From Streptomyces sp. YPW6 (lineage in GTDB: Bacteria > Actinomycetota > Actinomycetes > Streptomycetales > Streptomycetaceae): a stretch of DNA of 64,000 nucleotides. Shown in pieces: positions 34,354 to 42,723 of the stretch; position 1 is the first letter of the stretch; each line of letters opens with the position of its first letter. The notes below the pieces were generated by a model, which was given only the letters and a program-made list of their open reading frames with translations, was not told where the DNA came from and searched no databases. Both the position numbers and the translations under genes were made by a program. The stretch covers positions 2,081,001 through 2,145,000 of the forward strand of contig NZ_CP076457.1 in the NCBI RefSeq assembly GCF_018866325.1, in the 5' to 3' direction.

Positions 34354-34359
34354 ACGCTA
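34354..34359 (-). promoter_or_regulatory. Candidate -10 box, leaderless start of the hypothetical protein at 34346
   Basis: On the minus strand TAGCGT lies 7 nt before the ATG at 34346, with no Shine-Dalgarno sequence. Confidence 0.5.
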
Positions 34360-34426
34360 GGGCAAAATGCGCAGGTTTGACCGTGTTACGAACCGGGCGC
34401 CGACCGCCGCCGCGACACGACGCCCC

Positions 34427-34482
34427 TTGACTTCCCCCATCCGCGATATATCGTGTTCTGCACGAGACGCGATATGTTGCGT
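34427..34482 (+). promoter_or_regulatory. Promoter/operator of the DUF4097-PadR operon
   Basis: TTGACT (34427-34432) is a candidate -35 with TATCGT (34449-34454) as -10, 16-bp spacing. The region holds the palindrome CGATATATCG (34444-34453) and a related element CGCGATATGTTGCG (34468-34481). This repeated cGATAT-type site is a likely operator for the PadR protein encoded by the second gene, giving autoregulation. Confidence 0.6.
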
Positions 34483-34509
34483 TGGTACGCTTCCCGGGAG
34501 GTCACATCC

Positions 34510-35367
34510 ATGCCTGTGTCGACATGGACCATCGATGAGCCGCGGAAGCTCTCCTTCGACGATCCGGTGACGGCGCTCCAGGTGCGCGTCGTCGACGGCA
34601 CGGTCAACGTGGTCGGGACCGACGAGCCCGGTGCCCGGCTGGAGGTCTCCGCGATCGACGGGCCACCGCTGATCGTGACCCAGGAGGACGGCCGGCTCAC
34701 CGTGGCGTACGAGGATCTGCCCTGGCAGGACCTGCTGCGCTGGCTCGATCCCCAGGGCCGCCGCCGCAGCGCCGTCGTCTCGCTCGTCGTGCCCGCCGCG
34801 GCCTCGGTCGAGGTCGGCGTGATCGGCGCGGAGGCCGTCCTCTCCGGCATCAGAGGCCGCACCGAGGTCCGCGGCATCACGGGGGACTCCACACTCGTCG
34901 GGCTGACGGGCGCCGTGCGCGGGGAGTCGGTGTCGGGCAGCCTGGAGGCCCAGAGCCTCACGGGACGCCTGCGCTTCCAGTCCGTGGCCGGTGACCTGAC
35001 CGTGATCGACGGGGCGGGGGCCTCGGTCCGGGCCGAGACGGTCAGCGGGGACATGGTGCTCGACGTCGACCCGTCCGGGAAGCCCGCGGACATCCAGCTG
35101 ACCACGGTGTCCGGCGAGATCGCGATCCGGCTGCCGCACCAGGCGGACGCCCGGGTCGAGGCGAACACCGCGAGCGGAGCCGTCTCCAACGCCTTCGAGG
35201 ACCTGCGGGTCGGCGGGCGGTGGGGCACGAAGAAGATCACCGGCACGCTGGGCGCCGGGACGGGGACCCTGCGGGCGACGACCGTGTCCGGTGCGATCGC
35301 CCTCCTGCGCAGGCCGCCCGCCGAGGACGACGCGTACGCCGCCGAGCCGACCGGAAAGGTTCTCTGA
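34510..35367 (+). CDS. DUF4097 family beta-strand repeat protein
   Basis: A 285-residue protein. ATG 34510 is chosen because GGGAGG lies 8 nt upstream; an ATG at 34474 would sit inside the operator. After an N-terminal segment (STWTIDEPRKLSFDDPVTAL) the protein is a series of short beta turns with recurring V-x-G-x-S/T units (VSGSLEAQSLTG, ETVSGDMVLDV, TTVSGEIAIRL, TVSGAIALL). This is the DUF4097/adhesin-like repeat fold. It lacks a signal peptide and is probably cytoplasmic or membrane-peripheral. The PadR regulator begins 1 nt after the stop, so the two are co-transcribed. Members of this family often occur with PadR or PspC genes in envelope-stress loci. Confidence 0.85.
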   Translation: MPVSTWTIDEPRKLSFDDPVTALQVRVVDGTVNVVGTDEPGARLEVSAIDGPPLIVTQEDGRLTVAYEDLPWQDLLRWLDPQGRRRSAVVSLVVPAAASVEVGVIGAEAVLSGIRGRTEVRGITGDSTLVGLTGAVRGESVSGSLEAQSLTGRLRFQSVAGDLTVIDGAGASVRAETVSGDMVLDVDPSGKPADIQLTTVSGEIAIRLPHQADARVEANTASGAVSNAFEDLRVGGRWGTKKITGTLGAGTGTLRATTVSGAIALLRRPPAEDDAYAAEPTGKVL

Positions 35368-35368
35368 C

Positions 35369-36415
35369 ATGCCCCCCGTATTCGCCCACGGCCGACTGCG
35401 CCTGTATCTCCTCAAGCTCCTCGACGAGGCCCCGCGCCACGGCTACGAGATCATCCGGCTGCTGGAGGAGCGCTTCCAGGGCCTGTACGCCCCGTCCGCC
35501 GGCACGGTCTACCCGCGGCTGGCCAAGCTGGAGGCGGAGGGGCTGGTCACCCACGCCACGGAGGGCGGCCGCAAGGTCTACTCGATCACCGACGGCGGAC
35601 GCGAGGAGCTGGCGGGCCGCAGCGGCGAGCTGGCCGACCTGGAGCTGGAGATCCGCGACTCGCTCTCCGAACTGGCCGCCGAGATACGCGACGACGTACG
35701 GGGCGCGGCGGGCCGGCTCCGCAGCGATGTGCGGGCGGCGGCGTCGGAGTCCCGGCAGGGCGCCGGTGCGGAGTCCGGACCGGCGAAGGAGAAGAGCGGC
35801 TCCGCCTCCCCCTTCGGGGACTTCGGGGACTTCGGCGGTCTGGGCGACCTCGGCGACAGCGAGGCGTGGCGGACGGCGAAGGAGGAGCTGCGCCGGTCGA
35901 AGCGGGAGTGGAAGGAGCAGGCCCGCCGGGCGAAGGACGAGTCCCGGCGCGCCCGCGAGGACGCCCAGCAGGCCCGCCGCCAGGCCAAGGAGGCCCAGGA
36001 CAAAGCACGGGAGCAGATCCAGAACGCCGCCCGCCAGGTGCAGGAGCACTTCGCCCGGGGCGACTGGCCCACCGGCGTACGGGAAGGCCTCGCGGAGATC
36101 ACCGGCCAGCTCGGCGGCTTCGCCCGGTCCGGCGCCTGGCCTCCGTTCGGCAGGCCCGGGGCGGAAACCGCCCCGCCCGTCCAGGACCCGGCTCCCGGGG
36201 CGGACTGGGGGCGGGACGTGCCGACGACCGGCGACCCGGCGCGCGACCTGGACCGGCTGCTGGACCGGTTCCGCGACGGCATCCGGGACACGGCCCGCGA
36301 CCGCGGGGTGACGGAGACCGGGCTCGCGGACGCCCGCCGCCATCTGGGCGAGGCAGCGGCGCGGATCGAGAAGCTGCTGACGGCGGAGGACGGCAGGAGC
36401 GACGGGACGGCCTGA
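35369..36415 (+). CDS. PadR family regulator with long coiled-coil C-terminus
   Basis: A 348-residue protein from ATG 35369. The PadR winged helix occupies residues 1-75 (LLKLLDEAPRHGYEIIRLLE, SAGTVYPRLAKLEAEGLV, KVYSITDGG). The remainder is atypically long: a helical Glu/Arg region to about 120, a Gly/Phe/Asp low-complexity turn (FGDFGDFGGLGDLGD), then about 70 residues of highly charged coiled coil rich in Arg/Lys/Glu/Gln/Ala. A C-terminal helical region ends the protein. Ordinary PadR proteins are 100-200 residues. The coiled coil may mediate oligomerisation or contact with the co-encoded DUF4097 protein. Probable autorepressor through the upstream GATAT repeats. Confidence 0.87.
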   Translation: MPPVFAHGRLRLYLLKLLDEAPRHGYEIIRLLEERFQGLYAPSAGTVYPRLAKLEAEGLVTHATEGGRKVYSITDGGREELAGRSGELADLELEIRDSLSELAAEIRDDVRGAAGRLRSDVRAAASESRQGAGAESGPAKEKSGSASPFGDFGDFGGLGDLGDSEAWRTAKEELRRSKREWKEQARRAKDESRRAREDAQQARRQAKEAQDKAREQIQNAARQVQEHFARGDWPTGVREGLAEITGQLGGFARSGAWPPFGRPGAETAPPVQDPAPGADWGRDVPTTGDPARDLDRLLDRFRDGIRDTARDRGVTETGLADARRHLGEAAARIEKLLTAEDGRSDGTA

Positions 36416-36462
36416 ACGGGGCGGAGTGGGCGGGGCGGCCTGAACGGGACGGAGTGGGCGGC
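36410..36462. repeat. 25-bp imperfect direct repeat at the PadR 3' end
   Basis: The 25-bp string beginning GGCCTGAACGGG occurs at 36410-36434 and 36438-36462 with one mismatch (28-bp period). The first copy includes the PadR stop codon, so this is a small local duplication. Confidence 0.65.
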
Positions 36463-36558
36463 GAGACGGGGAACCCTCCCGCCCCCACGCCCCGTCGAGG
36501 CGGCGCGGCGCCCCGGCCGGCAGCGGCGACCGCCCCGGCCGACGGTCAGCGCATCGGG

Positions 36559-36614
36559 GCGTCAGGGCGTCAGAGCGTCAGAGCGTCAGAGCGTCAGAGC
36601 GTCAGAGCGTCAGT
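36559..36614. repeat. Tandem array of 8-bp unit GCGTCAGA
   Basis: Seven contiguous 8-bp units occupy 36559-36614. The five central copies (36567-36606) are identical, the first ends in G and the last in T. The final unit overlaps the TGA stop of the minus-strand GNAT gene. It is a likely variable-number tandem repeat by replication slippage. Confidence 0.85.
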
Positions 36615-37149
36615 CAAAGGTGACAACGTCGTCGGCGAGGCGCGCGTGCCGCTCGACGTCGTACCGGACCCTGCCGTACCGCAGCTTGGCCCGCTCGACG
36701 CCCTCCACCGCGAATCCGGAGCGGGTCGCGACCCGGCAGGAGGCGACGTTGTCGGTGCGGTGTCCCAGCTCCAGCCGGTACAGCCCGAGCTCGTCGAAGG
36801 CCCAGCGGGCGAGCGCCCGCACCCCGGCCGGGGCGACACCCCGGCCGCGGGCCGACTCGGTGGTCCAGTAGGAGACCCAGCCGCTGTCGTGCGTCCGGTT
36901 GACGACGTTGAGCGCCACACAGCCGAGCGCCTCGCCCTCCTCCCCCACGACGGCCCAGGAGTAACCGGTCCGCGCCCCGCGTTCACGCGCGCGTTCCGCG
37001 ATCCAGGCCAGCGCCCCGGACCGGTCGTCCACGGGCCGGTCCGTCTGGCGGTCCATCTCGGCCGGGGCGAAGGCGCGGAGCACCGCCGCGGCGTCGTCGG
37101 GCAGCCAGGGGCGCAGCAGAAACCCCTCAGGAGTGGTCAGTTCGTCCAT
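36610..37149 (-). CDS. GNAT family N-acetyltransferase
   Basis: A 179-residue acetyltransferase from ATG 37149, with GGAAG upstream. It is RimJ/RimL-like, with an N-terminal LTTPEGFLLRPWLPDDAAAV and the acetyl-CoA site ESARGRGVAPAGVRALARWA (Q/R-x-x-G-x-G/A). Later LYRLELGHRTDNVASCRVATRSGF is typical of ribosomal-protein or antibiotic acetyltransferases. Its start overlaps the 3' end of the GH5 gene by 23 nt on the same strand, so they share a message. The stop codon lies in an 8-bp tandem array, so slippage could change the C-terminus. The substrate is unknown. Confidence 0.88.
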   Translation of the reverse strand: MDELTTPEGFLLRPWLPDDAAAVLRAFAPAEMDRQTDRPVDDRSGALAWIAERARERGARTGYSWAVVGEEGEALGCVALNVVNRTHDSGWVSYWTTESARGRGVAPAGVRALARWAFDELGLYRLELGHRTDNVASCRVATRSGFAVEGVERAKLRYGRVRYDVERHARLADDVVTFD

Positions 37150-38590
37150 ACGGGCCAGCTTCCCGCGCGGTCACCACCACGTCACTCCCGGGCCACGCCA
37201 GGACGACCGGCCACCCCCCGCGCGACGGGGCGCCGAGGACACGGGCACGTCCGGTGACGGTGACACGCCAGCCTCGGGGCGTGGGCGGCAGGGACAGCTC
37301 CGTCACCCCGGGCCGGTCGGCGGCCCGGTAGGCGAGGCGGTAGGTGCGCATACCCGCGTCGTACGTGTCGGAGCGGACGGTTCCCGCGACGGCCGGGGCG
37401 TACGGGGTGGCGGTCTGCTCCTTGTTCGTACGGAAGCGGCCGTGTTCGTCGACGGCGCAGTAGCCGCCGCCGTAGCACCAGACGTACCCCGCCCAGCCGG
37501 AGCTGTAGCGGTTCAGGGAGGCGACGGCCTCCCGGTAGAAGCGGCCCATGTTGGGGAGGGAGTTGTTCAGCGGCCCCCACTCCCCCACGACCACGGGCAT
37601 CCGGTGGCGGGCCGGGTAGGCGGTGACGGCGGCCTCGTACGCCTCGATCCAGCCCGCGTCCGGGTCGTAGTCGGCGCCCGCCTCCATGGCGGTGTTGTAG
37701 AAGTGCGGGGCGTAGACGGTACGGCTGTCCTTGATCCGGCCGAGCCCGGTGGGCACGCCCTCGCCGACGATGGGGGTCGGCTCGACGAAGAGCCAGGTGT
37801 CGCGGTCCTCGGCGCGCACGGCGCGGGCGAGCCGGTTGTACATCGGCGTGAGGTGCTCGGCCTCGATCCGGCGGGCGGCGGTCGGCAGGTCCTCGCCCGG
37901 ACGCAGTTCCCCCATGGGTTCGTTGATCAGGTCGTAGCCGATGACGGCCGGGTGGTCGCGGAAGCGCTCCGCGAGGACCTGCCACATGGCTGCCTGGGCG
38001 CGCCGGAGGTCGGGGTCCTCGTAGAGGTGGGTGAAGGCCCGCTGCACGGCCGGCTGGAAATACTCGGAGAACCAGTCGTCGGGGTTCGGGGTGAACGGCA
38101 GCCCGTCGGTCCTGGTGGCCCATTCCGGGATACCCCGGTGGCCGAACGCGGGCCCGAAGACGTCCTGGTGGGCGTCGATGAGGACGTGGACGCGGTGCTG
38201 GTGGGCCCAGTCGAGGATGCGCTCGATCTTTCGGAGGTAGCGCGCGCTGTACTGGCCGCGCCGGGGCTCCAGGTCGTCCCAGAAGACCAGCAGCCGGGCG
38301 AAGTTGAAGCCGTTCGCCCGCAGGTCGCGGAAGTGCCGCTCGGTGATGGCGCTGAGCGCGTCCTCGCCGCGGTTCGCCTTGTCCTCGACGTTCCAGCCGC
38401 GCAGGGTGAGGGTGCGCCCGCGGTCGTCGGTGAGGGGCGGGATGGCGCGTTCGTACAAGGACGGGGGCGGGGACGAAGACGGGGAGCCCGGTGCGGGGCG
38501 CGCCGAGGCGGCGGGGGCGAGGGCCCCCGCCGCGAGCACGGACGCGACGACAAGTGCCATGAGTGCTCTGCCCATTCGCATGGGCGGCAT
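37127..38590 (-). CDS. Secreted GH5-type (endoglycoceramidase/cellulase-like) glycoside hydrolase
   Basis: A 487-residue protein from ATG 38590 (other in-frame ATGs at 38581 and 38575). A signal peptide (ALMALVVASVLAAGALAP, then Ala-x-Ala) is followed by a TIM-barrel glycosidase. It has RGWNVEDKANRG, FNFARLLVFWDDLEP, HVLIDAHQDVFGPAFG, the acid/base Glu in DLINEPMG and the nucleophile Glu in PVVVGEWGPLNN. The residue pattern and C-terminal beta domain (about 395-487) resemble the endoglycoceramidase branch of GH5 that cleaves glycolipids, but a beta-glucan substrate cannot be excluded. It is co-directional and overlapping with the GNAT gene. Confidence 0.87.
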   Translation of the reverse strand: MPPMRMGRALMALVVASVLAAGALAPAASARPAPGSPSSSPPPSLYERAIPPLTDDRGRTLTLRGWNVEDKANRGEDALSAITERHFRDLRANGFNFARLLVFWDDLEPRRGQYSARYLRKIERILDWAHQHRVHVLIDAHQDVFGPAFGHRGIPEWATRTDGLPFTPNPDDWFSEYFQPAVQRAFTHLYEDPDLRRAQAAMWQVLAERFRDHPAVIGYDLINEPMGELRPGEDLPTAARRIEAEHLTPMYNRLARAVRAEDRDTWLFVEPTPIVGEGVPTGLGRIKDSRTVYAPHFYNTAMEAGADYDPDAGWIEAYEAAVTAYPARHRMPVVVGEWGPLNNSLPNMGRFYREAVASLNRYSSGWAGYVWCYGGGYCAVDEHGRFRTNKEQTATPYAPAVAGTVRSDTYDAGMRTYRLAYRAADRPGVTELSLPPTPRGWRVTVTGRARVLGAPSRGGWPVVLAWPGSDVVVTAREAGPYGRTDHS

Positions 38591-38675
38591 CCCATCAGCA
38601 GAGCTGAGACTTGTTCAAGTATCCGGAACGGAGAAGTTCCCGCCGCCTCCAGGAGGTCGCACGCTCTTGCCGCTT

Positions 38676-39644
38676 CTAGGAGGTCGGCGTGAGCACGATC
38701 TTCCCGAACAGGTCGCCGGACTCCAGCCGCCGGAACCCCTCGCGGGCCCGGTCGAGCGGCAGCACCTCGTCGATGACCGGGCGCACCCCGGTGGCGGCGC
38801 AGAAGGCGAGGAGGTCCTCCAGCTCGTCCTTGGACCCCATGGTGGAGCCGACGACCTTCAGCTCCAGGAAGAAGATCCGGGTCAGCTCGGCGTGCGCGGG
38901 CCGGTCGCCGCTGGTGGCCCCGGAGATGACGAGCGTGCCGCCGGGGCGCAGGGACTTCACGGAGTGGGACCAGGTGGCGGCCCCCACGGTCTCGATGACG
39001 GCGTCCACGCGCTGCGGAAGCCGCGCCCCGGGCTCGTACGCCTCCAGCGCGCCGAGTTCGACGGCCCGCTCCCGCTTGGCCTTGTCCCGGCTGGTGGCGA
39101 AGACCCGCAGTCCGGCGGCTTTGCCCAGCACGATCGCGGCGGTGGCGACCCCGCCGCCGGCCCCCTGCACGAGCACGGAATCCCCGGGCCGCACCCCGGC
39201 GTTGGTGAACAGCATCCGGTACGCGGTGAGCCAGGCGGTCGGCAGGCAGGCGGCCTCGGCGAAGCTGAGCTCCTTCGGCTTGGGCAGGACGTTCCAGGTG
39301 GGGACGGTGACCTGCTCGGCGAAGGTGCCCTGGTAGCGCTCGGTGAGGATGGAGCGCGGCTCGTCGGGCCCGACGCCGTGCCCGGACTGACCGATGACGG
39401 AGTGCAGGACGACCTCGTTGCCGTCCTGGTCGACGCCGGCCGCGTCGCAGCCGAGGATCATCGGCAGCCGGTCCTGCGACAGGCCGACGCCGCGCAGGGA
39501 CCAGAGGTCGTGGTGGTTGAGGGAGGCGGCCCGGACGGTGACGGTGCTCCACCCGGGACGTGCCTCGGGGGCCGGGCGATCGCCCAGCTCCAGGCCGTCG
39601 AGGGGCTGGTCGGGGTCGATGCGGGCTGCGTAGGCGGCGAACAT
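38676..39644 (-). CDS. Zinc-type alcohol dehydrogenase/quinone oxidoreductase-like protein
   Basis: A 322-residue MDR-superfamily protein from ATG 39644. It has a GroES-like N-terminal domain (AASLNHHDLWSLRGVG, ILGCDAAG) and a Rossmann NAD(P)H site DSVLVQGAGGGVATAAIVLG. A specific GSKDELEDLLAF segment and the C-terminal LESGDLFGKIVLTPTS follow. The catalytic-zinc ligands of true alcohol dehydrogenases are not evident, so it is more likely a quinone or enoyl reductase. The upstream 85 bp of open frame (to 39899) lacks coding features. A leaderless -10 box precedes the start. It is monocistronic, with the malic enzyme upstream on the same strand. Confidence 0.87.
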   Translation of the reverse strand: MFAAYAARIDPDQPLDGLELGDRPAPEARPGWSTVTVRAASLNHHDLWSLRGVGLSQDRLPMILGCDAAGVDQDGNEVVLHSVIGQSGHGVGPDEPRSILTERYQGTFAEQVTVPTWNVLPKPKELSFAEAACLPTAWLTAYRMLFTNAGVRPGDSVLVQGAGGGVATAAIVLGKAAGLRVFATSRDKAKRERAVELGALEAYEPGARLPQRVDAVIETVGAATWSHSVKSLRPGGTLVISGATSGDRPAHAELTRIFFLELKVVGSTMGSKDELEDLLAFCAATGVRPVIDEVLPLDRAREGFRRLESGDLFGKIVLTPTS

Positions 39645-39650
39645 GGGTCG

Positions 39651-39656
39651 ACGATA
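39651..39656 (-). promoter_or_regulatory. Candidate -10 box, leaderless start of the oxidoreductase
   Basis: Minus-strand TATCGT lies 6 nt before the ATG at 39644; no ribosome site is seen. Confidence 0.5.
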
Positions 39657-39899
39657 GGCGGGGCGGGGCGCGCACGTAACCGCCTCCGTGTGTGACGCGC
39701 GCCAACCGGGTGAGCCCGCCCCGTCACGCCTCCGTCTCCCGAGCGTCGGGGGCCCGCACGATACAGCCCCCGCGGCGGCCGACCGCGGCCCCTGCGGCGC
39801 TGGAGCCGCACCACCGAGCCGCGGGGGCCGATGCGCGCGGGCGGGGCCCGTACGCACCTCACCCTCACCCTGTACGAGGCGGAGGGGCCGGATACGCAC

Positions 39900-39931
39900 G
39901 GGCGGGGCCCGTACCGCTACGGACCCCGCCC
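39900..39931 (-). terminator. Terminator of the malic enzyme gene; only clear element in 39645-39955
   Basis: GGGCGGGGCCCGTA (39900-39913) pairs with TACGGACCCCGCCC (39918-39931) with one mismatch and a CCGC loop, 24 nt beyond the malic enzyme stop. A partial copy (GCGGGCGGGGCCCGTAC) lies 60 bp away near 39838. The rest of the 311-bp spacer shows no gene. Confidence 0.7.
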
Positions 39932-39955
39932 CTCACGCACCGCTCGGCGCCGGCT

Positions 39956-41209
39956 TCAGCGCCGGGCCACACCCTCCGCCCGCGCCGCCGCGGCCACGGC
40001 CGCCGTGACCGCCGGGGCGACCCGCTCGTCGAAGGGGGACGGGATCACGTAGTCGGCGGCCAGCTCGTCGCCCACGACGTCGGCCAGCGCGTTCGCCGCG
40101 GCGATCTTCATGCCCTCGGTGATCCGGGAGGCCCGGACCTGCAGCGCGCCCGCGAAGATGCCCGGGAAGGCGAGGACGTTGTTGATCTGGTTCGGGAAGT
40201 CGGACCGCCCGGTCGCCACCACGGCCGCGTACTTGTGCGCGATCTCCGGGTGGACCTCCGGGTTCGGGTTGGCCATCGCGAAGACGTACGCGCCGGGCGC
40301 CATCGAGGCCACCGCCGCCTCCGGGACCGTACCGCCGGAGACGCCGATGAAGACGTCCGCGCCCGCGAGCGCCTGCTCCAGCGAACCGGACAGGCCCGCC
40401 CGGTTCGTCAGCTCCGCCAACTCGCGCTTGACCTCGGTGAGGTCGTCGCGGTCACGGCTGACGATGCCCTTGCGGTCGGCCACCGCGATGTCGCCGATCC
40501 CCGCCTCCAGCAGGAACTTGGCGATGGCCACGCCCGCCGCGCCCGCGCCGGAGATGACGCCGCGCAGATCGCCGAGCGTCCGCCCGGAGAGCTTCGCGGC
40601 GTTGCGCAGGGCGGCGAGGGTGACGACCGCGGTGCCGTGCTGGTCGTCGTGGAAGATCGGGATGTCCAGCCGCTCCTGGAGCTTGCGCTCGATCTCGAAG
40701 CAGCGGGGTGCCGAGATGTCCTCCAGATTGACCCCGCCGAAGGAGGGGGCGAGCCTGACGACGGTGTCGACGATCTCGTCGGCGTCGGTGGTCGCGAGCG
40801 CGATCGGCACCGCGTCGACGCCGCCGAACTGCTTGAAGAGGATGGCCTTGCCCTCCATCACGGGGAGGGACGCCTCGGGCCCGATGTCGCCGAGGCCGAG
40901 CACGGCGGTGCCGTCCGTCACGACGGCCACGACCTGGGACTTCCAGGTGTAGTCGTGGACGAGCTCGGGCTGGTCCGCGATGGCGCTGCACACTTTGGCC
41001 ACACCCGGCGTGTACGCCAGGGAAAGGTCGTCCTTGTCCCGGATCGGGACGGTGGCCTGCACGGCCATCTTCCCGCCCCGGTGGAGGGCGAAGGCCGGAT
41101 CGAAGGGCTCGTCGGCCCCGGTGTCCGCCGCGCTCGTGCGCTCGATGCCACGGTCGGTGGCGTTGTCGATGGTGCTGTCGCTGCGAGGATTGACGATCTC
41201 CGCTGCCAT
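39956..41209 (-). CDS. NAD(P)-dependent malic enzyme
   Basis: A 417-residue enzyme from ATG 41209, with AAGGGG upstream. It oxidatively decarboxylates malate to pyruvate and CO2, yielding NAD(P)H. The malic domain contains LSLAYTPGVAKVC, VAVVTDGTAVLGLGDIGP, PVMEGKAILFKQFGGVDAVP and metal-site FHDDQHGTAVV. The NAD domain has VISGAGAAGVAIAKFLLEAG and FAMANPNPEV. It is of the short bacterial type without a phosphotransacetylase domain. S. coelicolor has separate NAD and NADP forms; I recall the NADP form lying near a glutamate-type ABC transporter as here, but cofactor choice is not certain from sequence. Supplies NADPH or pyruvate for lipid and antibiotic synthesis. Confidence 0.93.
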   Translation of the reverse strand: MAAEIVNPRSDSTIDNATDRGIERTSAADTGADEPFDPAFALHRGGKMAVQATVPIRDKDDLSLAYTPGVAKVCSAIADQPELVHDYTWKSQVVAVVTDGTAVLGLGDIGPEASLPVMEGKAILFKQFGGVDAVPIALATTDADEIVDTVVRLAPSFGGVNLEDISAPRCFEIERKLQERLDIPIFHDDQHGTAVVTLAALRNAAKLSGRTLGDLRGVISGAGAAGVAIAKFLLEAGIGDIAVADRKGIVSRDRDDLTEVKRELAELTNRAGLSGSLEQALAGADVFIGVSGGTVPEAAVASMAPGAYVFAMANPNPEVHPEIAHKYAAVVATGRSDFPNQINNVLAFPGIFAGALQVRASRITEGMKIAAANALADVVGDELAADYVIPSPFDERVAPAVTAAVAAAARAEGVARR

Positions 41210-41732
41210 GGTGTTGACCCCTTAAGTCTTCATCGTTTGAGGGTGGCCACTCCTGGTTGAGGAGGGGTGGGCGGGCACCGCGTACGTGCCCCGCGCCGGG
41301 CGGTTGGCCCGCTCGGGCGGGGAGAGGTACGTACGCGCGGGCGCGCCGCACACGCGCCCTGAGCCCCGGATGAGGGGTGTAAACGTCTTTCTTACCGGAC
41401 GAACGGTGTTACGGACGAGTCCATATCGACGCGGTGACGTGACTCATAGTCGAATATCTGGACAAGTCGGCAAACCGGTATAAATGCCGTCCACTAGTCG
41501 AGACGTGCCGAAGATTCTCCGGCGAGGGGAATCAATCCCCACAGAAGGTCCGGTCCCGAGGTACCGGCCGTTGATGTTCGGGGGTCGCCCGTTATCCGAT
41601 TTTGACATGGCGGGACCCCTGAATGGGCCAGTCCCAATGGCAGGATGCCGTTCACACGAGGTGGCGACACTCGAAGGTGCGTGCCAAGCCGCCCCACCAG
41701 CACCTCACCCTCACCTGCCGGAGGATCCCGAC
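41210..41732. other. Long divergent intergenic region, malic enzyme / amino-acid ABC transporter
   Basis: These 523 bp are A/T-richer than their surroundings, which fits regulatory DNA. They contain a TATAAA string (41479-41484), a TTGACA hexamer (41602-41607) and an imperfect hairpin around 41581-41619, where GGGGTC...CCG could pair with CGGGACCCC. The short frame starting near 41370 is probably not a gene. The transporter start at 41733 has GGAGG at 41720-41724. No pair of hexamers has ideal spacing, so I do not name a promoter. Confidence 0.45.
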
Positions 41733-42695
41733 ATGACCGCAAGCACCACGCGTCGTACGACCGCCAGGGCCCGGATCGCGGCGGTCGGCGCCATCGCGGT
41801 CGCCGGCTCCCTGCTGCTCACCGCCTGTGGCGACCAGACCGACAGCGCGTCCCAGGAGAGCGGCAGCGGCAAGGAGACCAAGAGCGGCGCTCCGCTCTTC
41901 TCCATGCTGCCGGAGAAGTACCAGAAGTCCGGTGTGATCAAGGTCGGCACGAATGCCGAGTACGCCCCGATGGAGTCCGTGGAGGACGGGAAGATCGTGG
42001 GTGTCGACCCCGATCTGGCCGCCGCGCTGGGCAAGCAGCTGGGCGTGAAGTTCGAGTTCACCTCGGGTTCCTTCGACGGCCTCATCACCGCCCTGAACTC
42101 CGGCCGCCACGACATCGCGATGTCGTCGATCACGGACAACAAGCAGCGCCAGGAGGGCCTGGACGACTCCGGCAAGAAGCTGGGCGAGGGCGTCGACTTC
42201 GTCGACTACTTCCTCGCCGGCACGGCCGTGTACACGAAGAAGGGCAACCCGCAGAACATCAAGTCCATCGAGGACCTGTGCGGGAAGACCGCGGCGGTGC
42301 AGCGCGGCACGACGTACGAGGAAGCCCTCAAGAAGCAGTCGAAGGCCTGCACCGACGGCGGCGAGAAGGCCGTCAAGATCGAGTCGTTCGAGAACGACAC
42401 CGAGGCCCAGACCCGGGTGAAGTCCGGCGGTGCGGTCGCGGGCGTCAACGACTACCCGGTCGCGGTCGACCTGGCCCGCAAGGCCGACGGCGGCAACGCG
42501 TTCGAGGTCGTGGGCGAGCAGGTCGACGCGGGGCCGTTCGGCATCGCCGTCAAGAAGACCAACACCGGTCTGCGCGACGCCCTGAAGGAGGCCGTCGACG
42601 CGATCATCGCCGACGGTTCGTACCAGAAGGTGCTCGACAAGTGGGGCGCCGGCACGGGAGCGATCGACAAGGCCGCCATCAACAGCGGCAAGTGA
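41733..42695 (+). CDS. Polar amino-acid ABC transporter substrate-binding lipoprotein
   Basis: A 320-residue protein from ATG 41733, behind GGAGG. The lipobox is SLLLTACGD (Cys about residue 30). The SBP family 3 fold is shown by VIKVGTNAEYAPMESV, KIVGVDPDLAAALGKQLGVK, FTSGSFDGLITALNSGRHDI and later CGKTAAVQRGTTYEEAL. The closest functional class is glutamate/glutamine/polar amino-acid uptake. Permease and ATPase genes follow immediately in one operon (28 nt, then 4-nt overlap). The preceding 523-bp spacer suggests regulated expression. Confidence 0.92.
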   Translation: MTASTTRRTTARARIAAVGAIAVAGSLLLTACGDQTDSASQESGSGKETKSGAPLFSMLPEKYQKSGVIKVGTNAEYAPMESVEDGKIVGVDPDLAAALGKQLGVKFEFTSGSFDGLITALNSGRHDIAMSSITDNKQRQEGLDDSGKKLGEGVDFVDYFLAGTAVYTKKGNPQNIKSIEDLCGKTAAVQRGTTYEEALKKQSKACTDGGEKAVKIESFENDTEAQTRVKSGGAVAGVNDYPVAVDLARKADGGNAFEVVGEQVDAGPFGIAVKKTNTGLRDALKEAVDAIIADGSYQKVLDKWGAGTGAIDKAAINSGK

Positions 42696-42723
42696 CGGAA
42701 CGCTCCACTGAAGGGCAGTCACC

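Noticed and set aside
41375..41420. Possible GlnR box upstream of the amino-acid transporter
   Set aside because: Matches to gTnAC-n6-GaAAC are partial on either strand and no better than chance.
41370..41483. 37-codon frame upstream of the transporter
   Set aside because: No ribosome site, low coding bias and located in regulatory DNA; probably not a gene.
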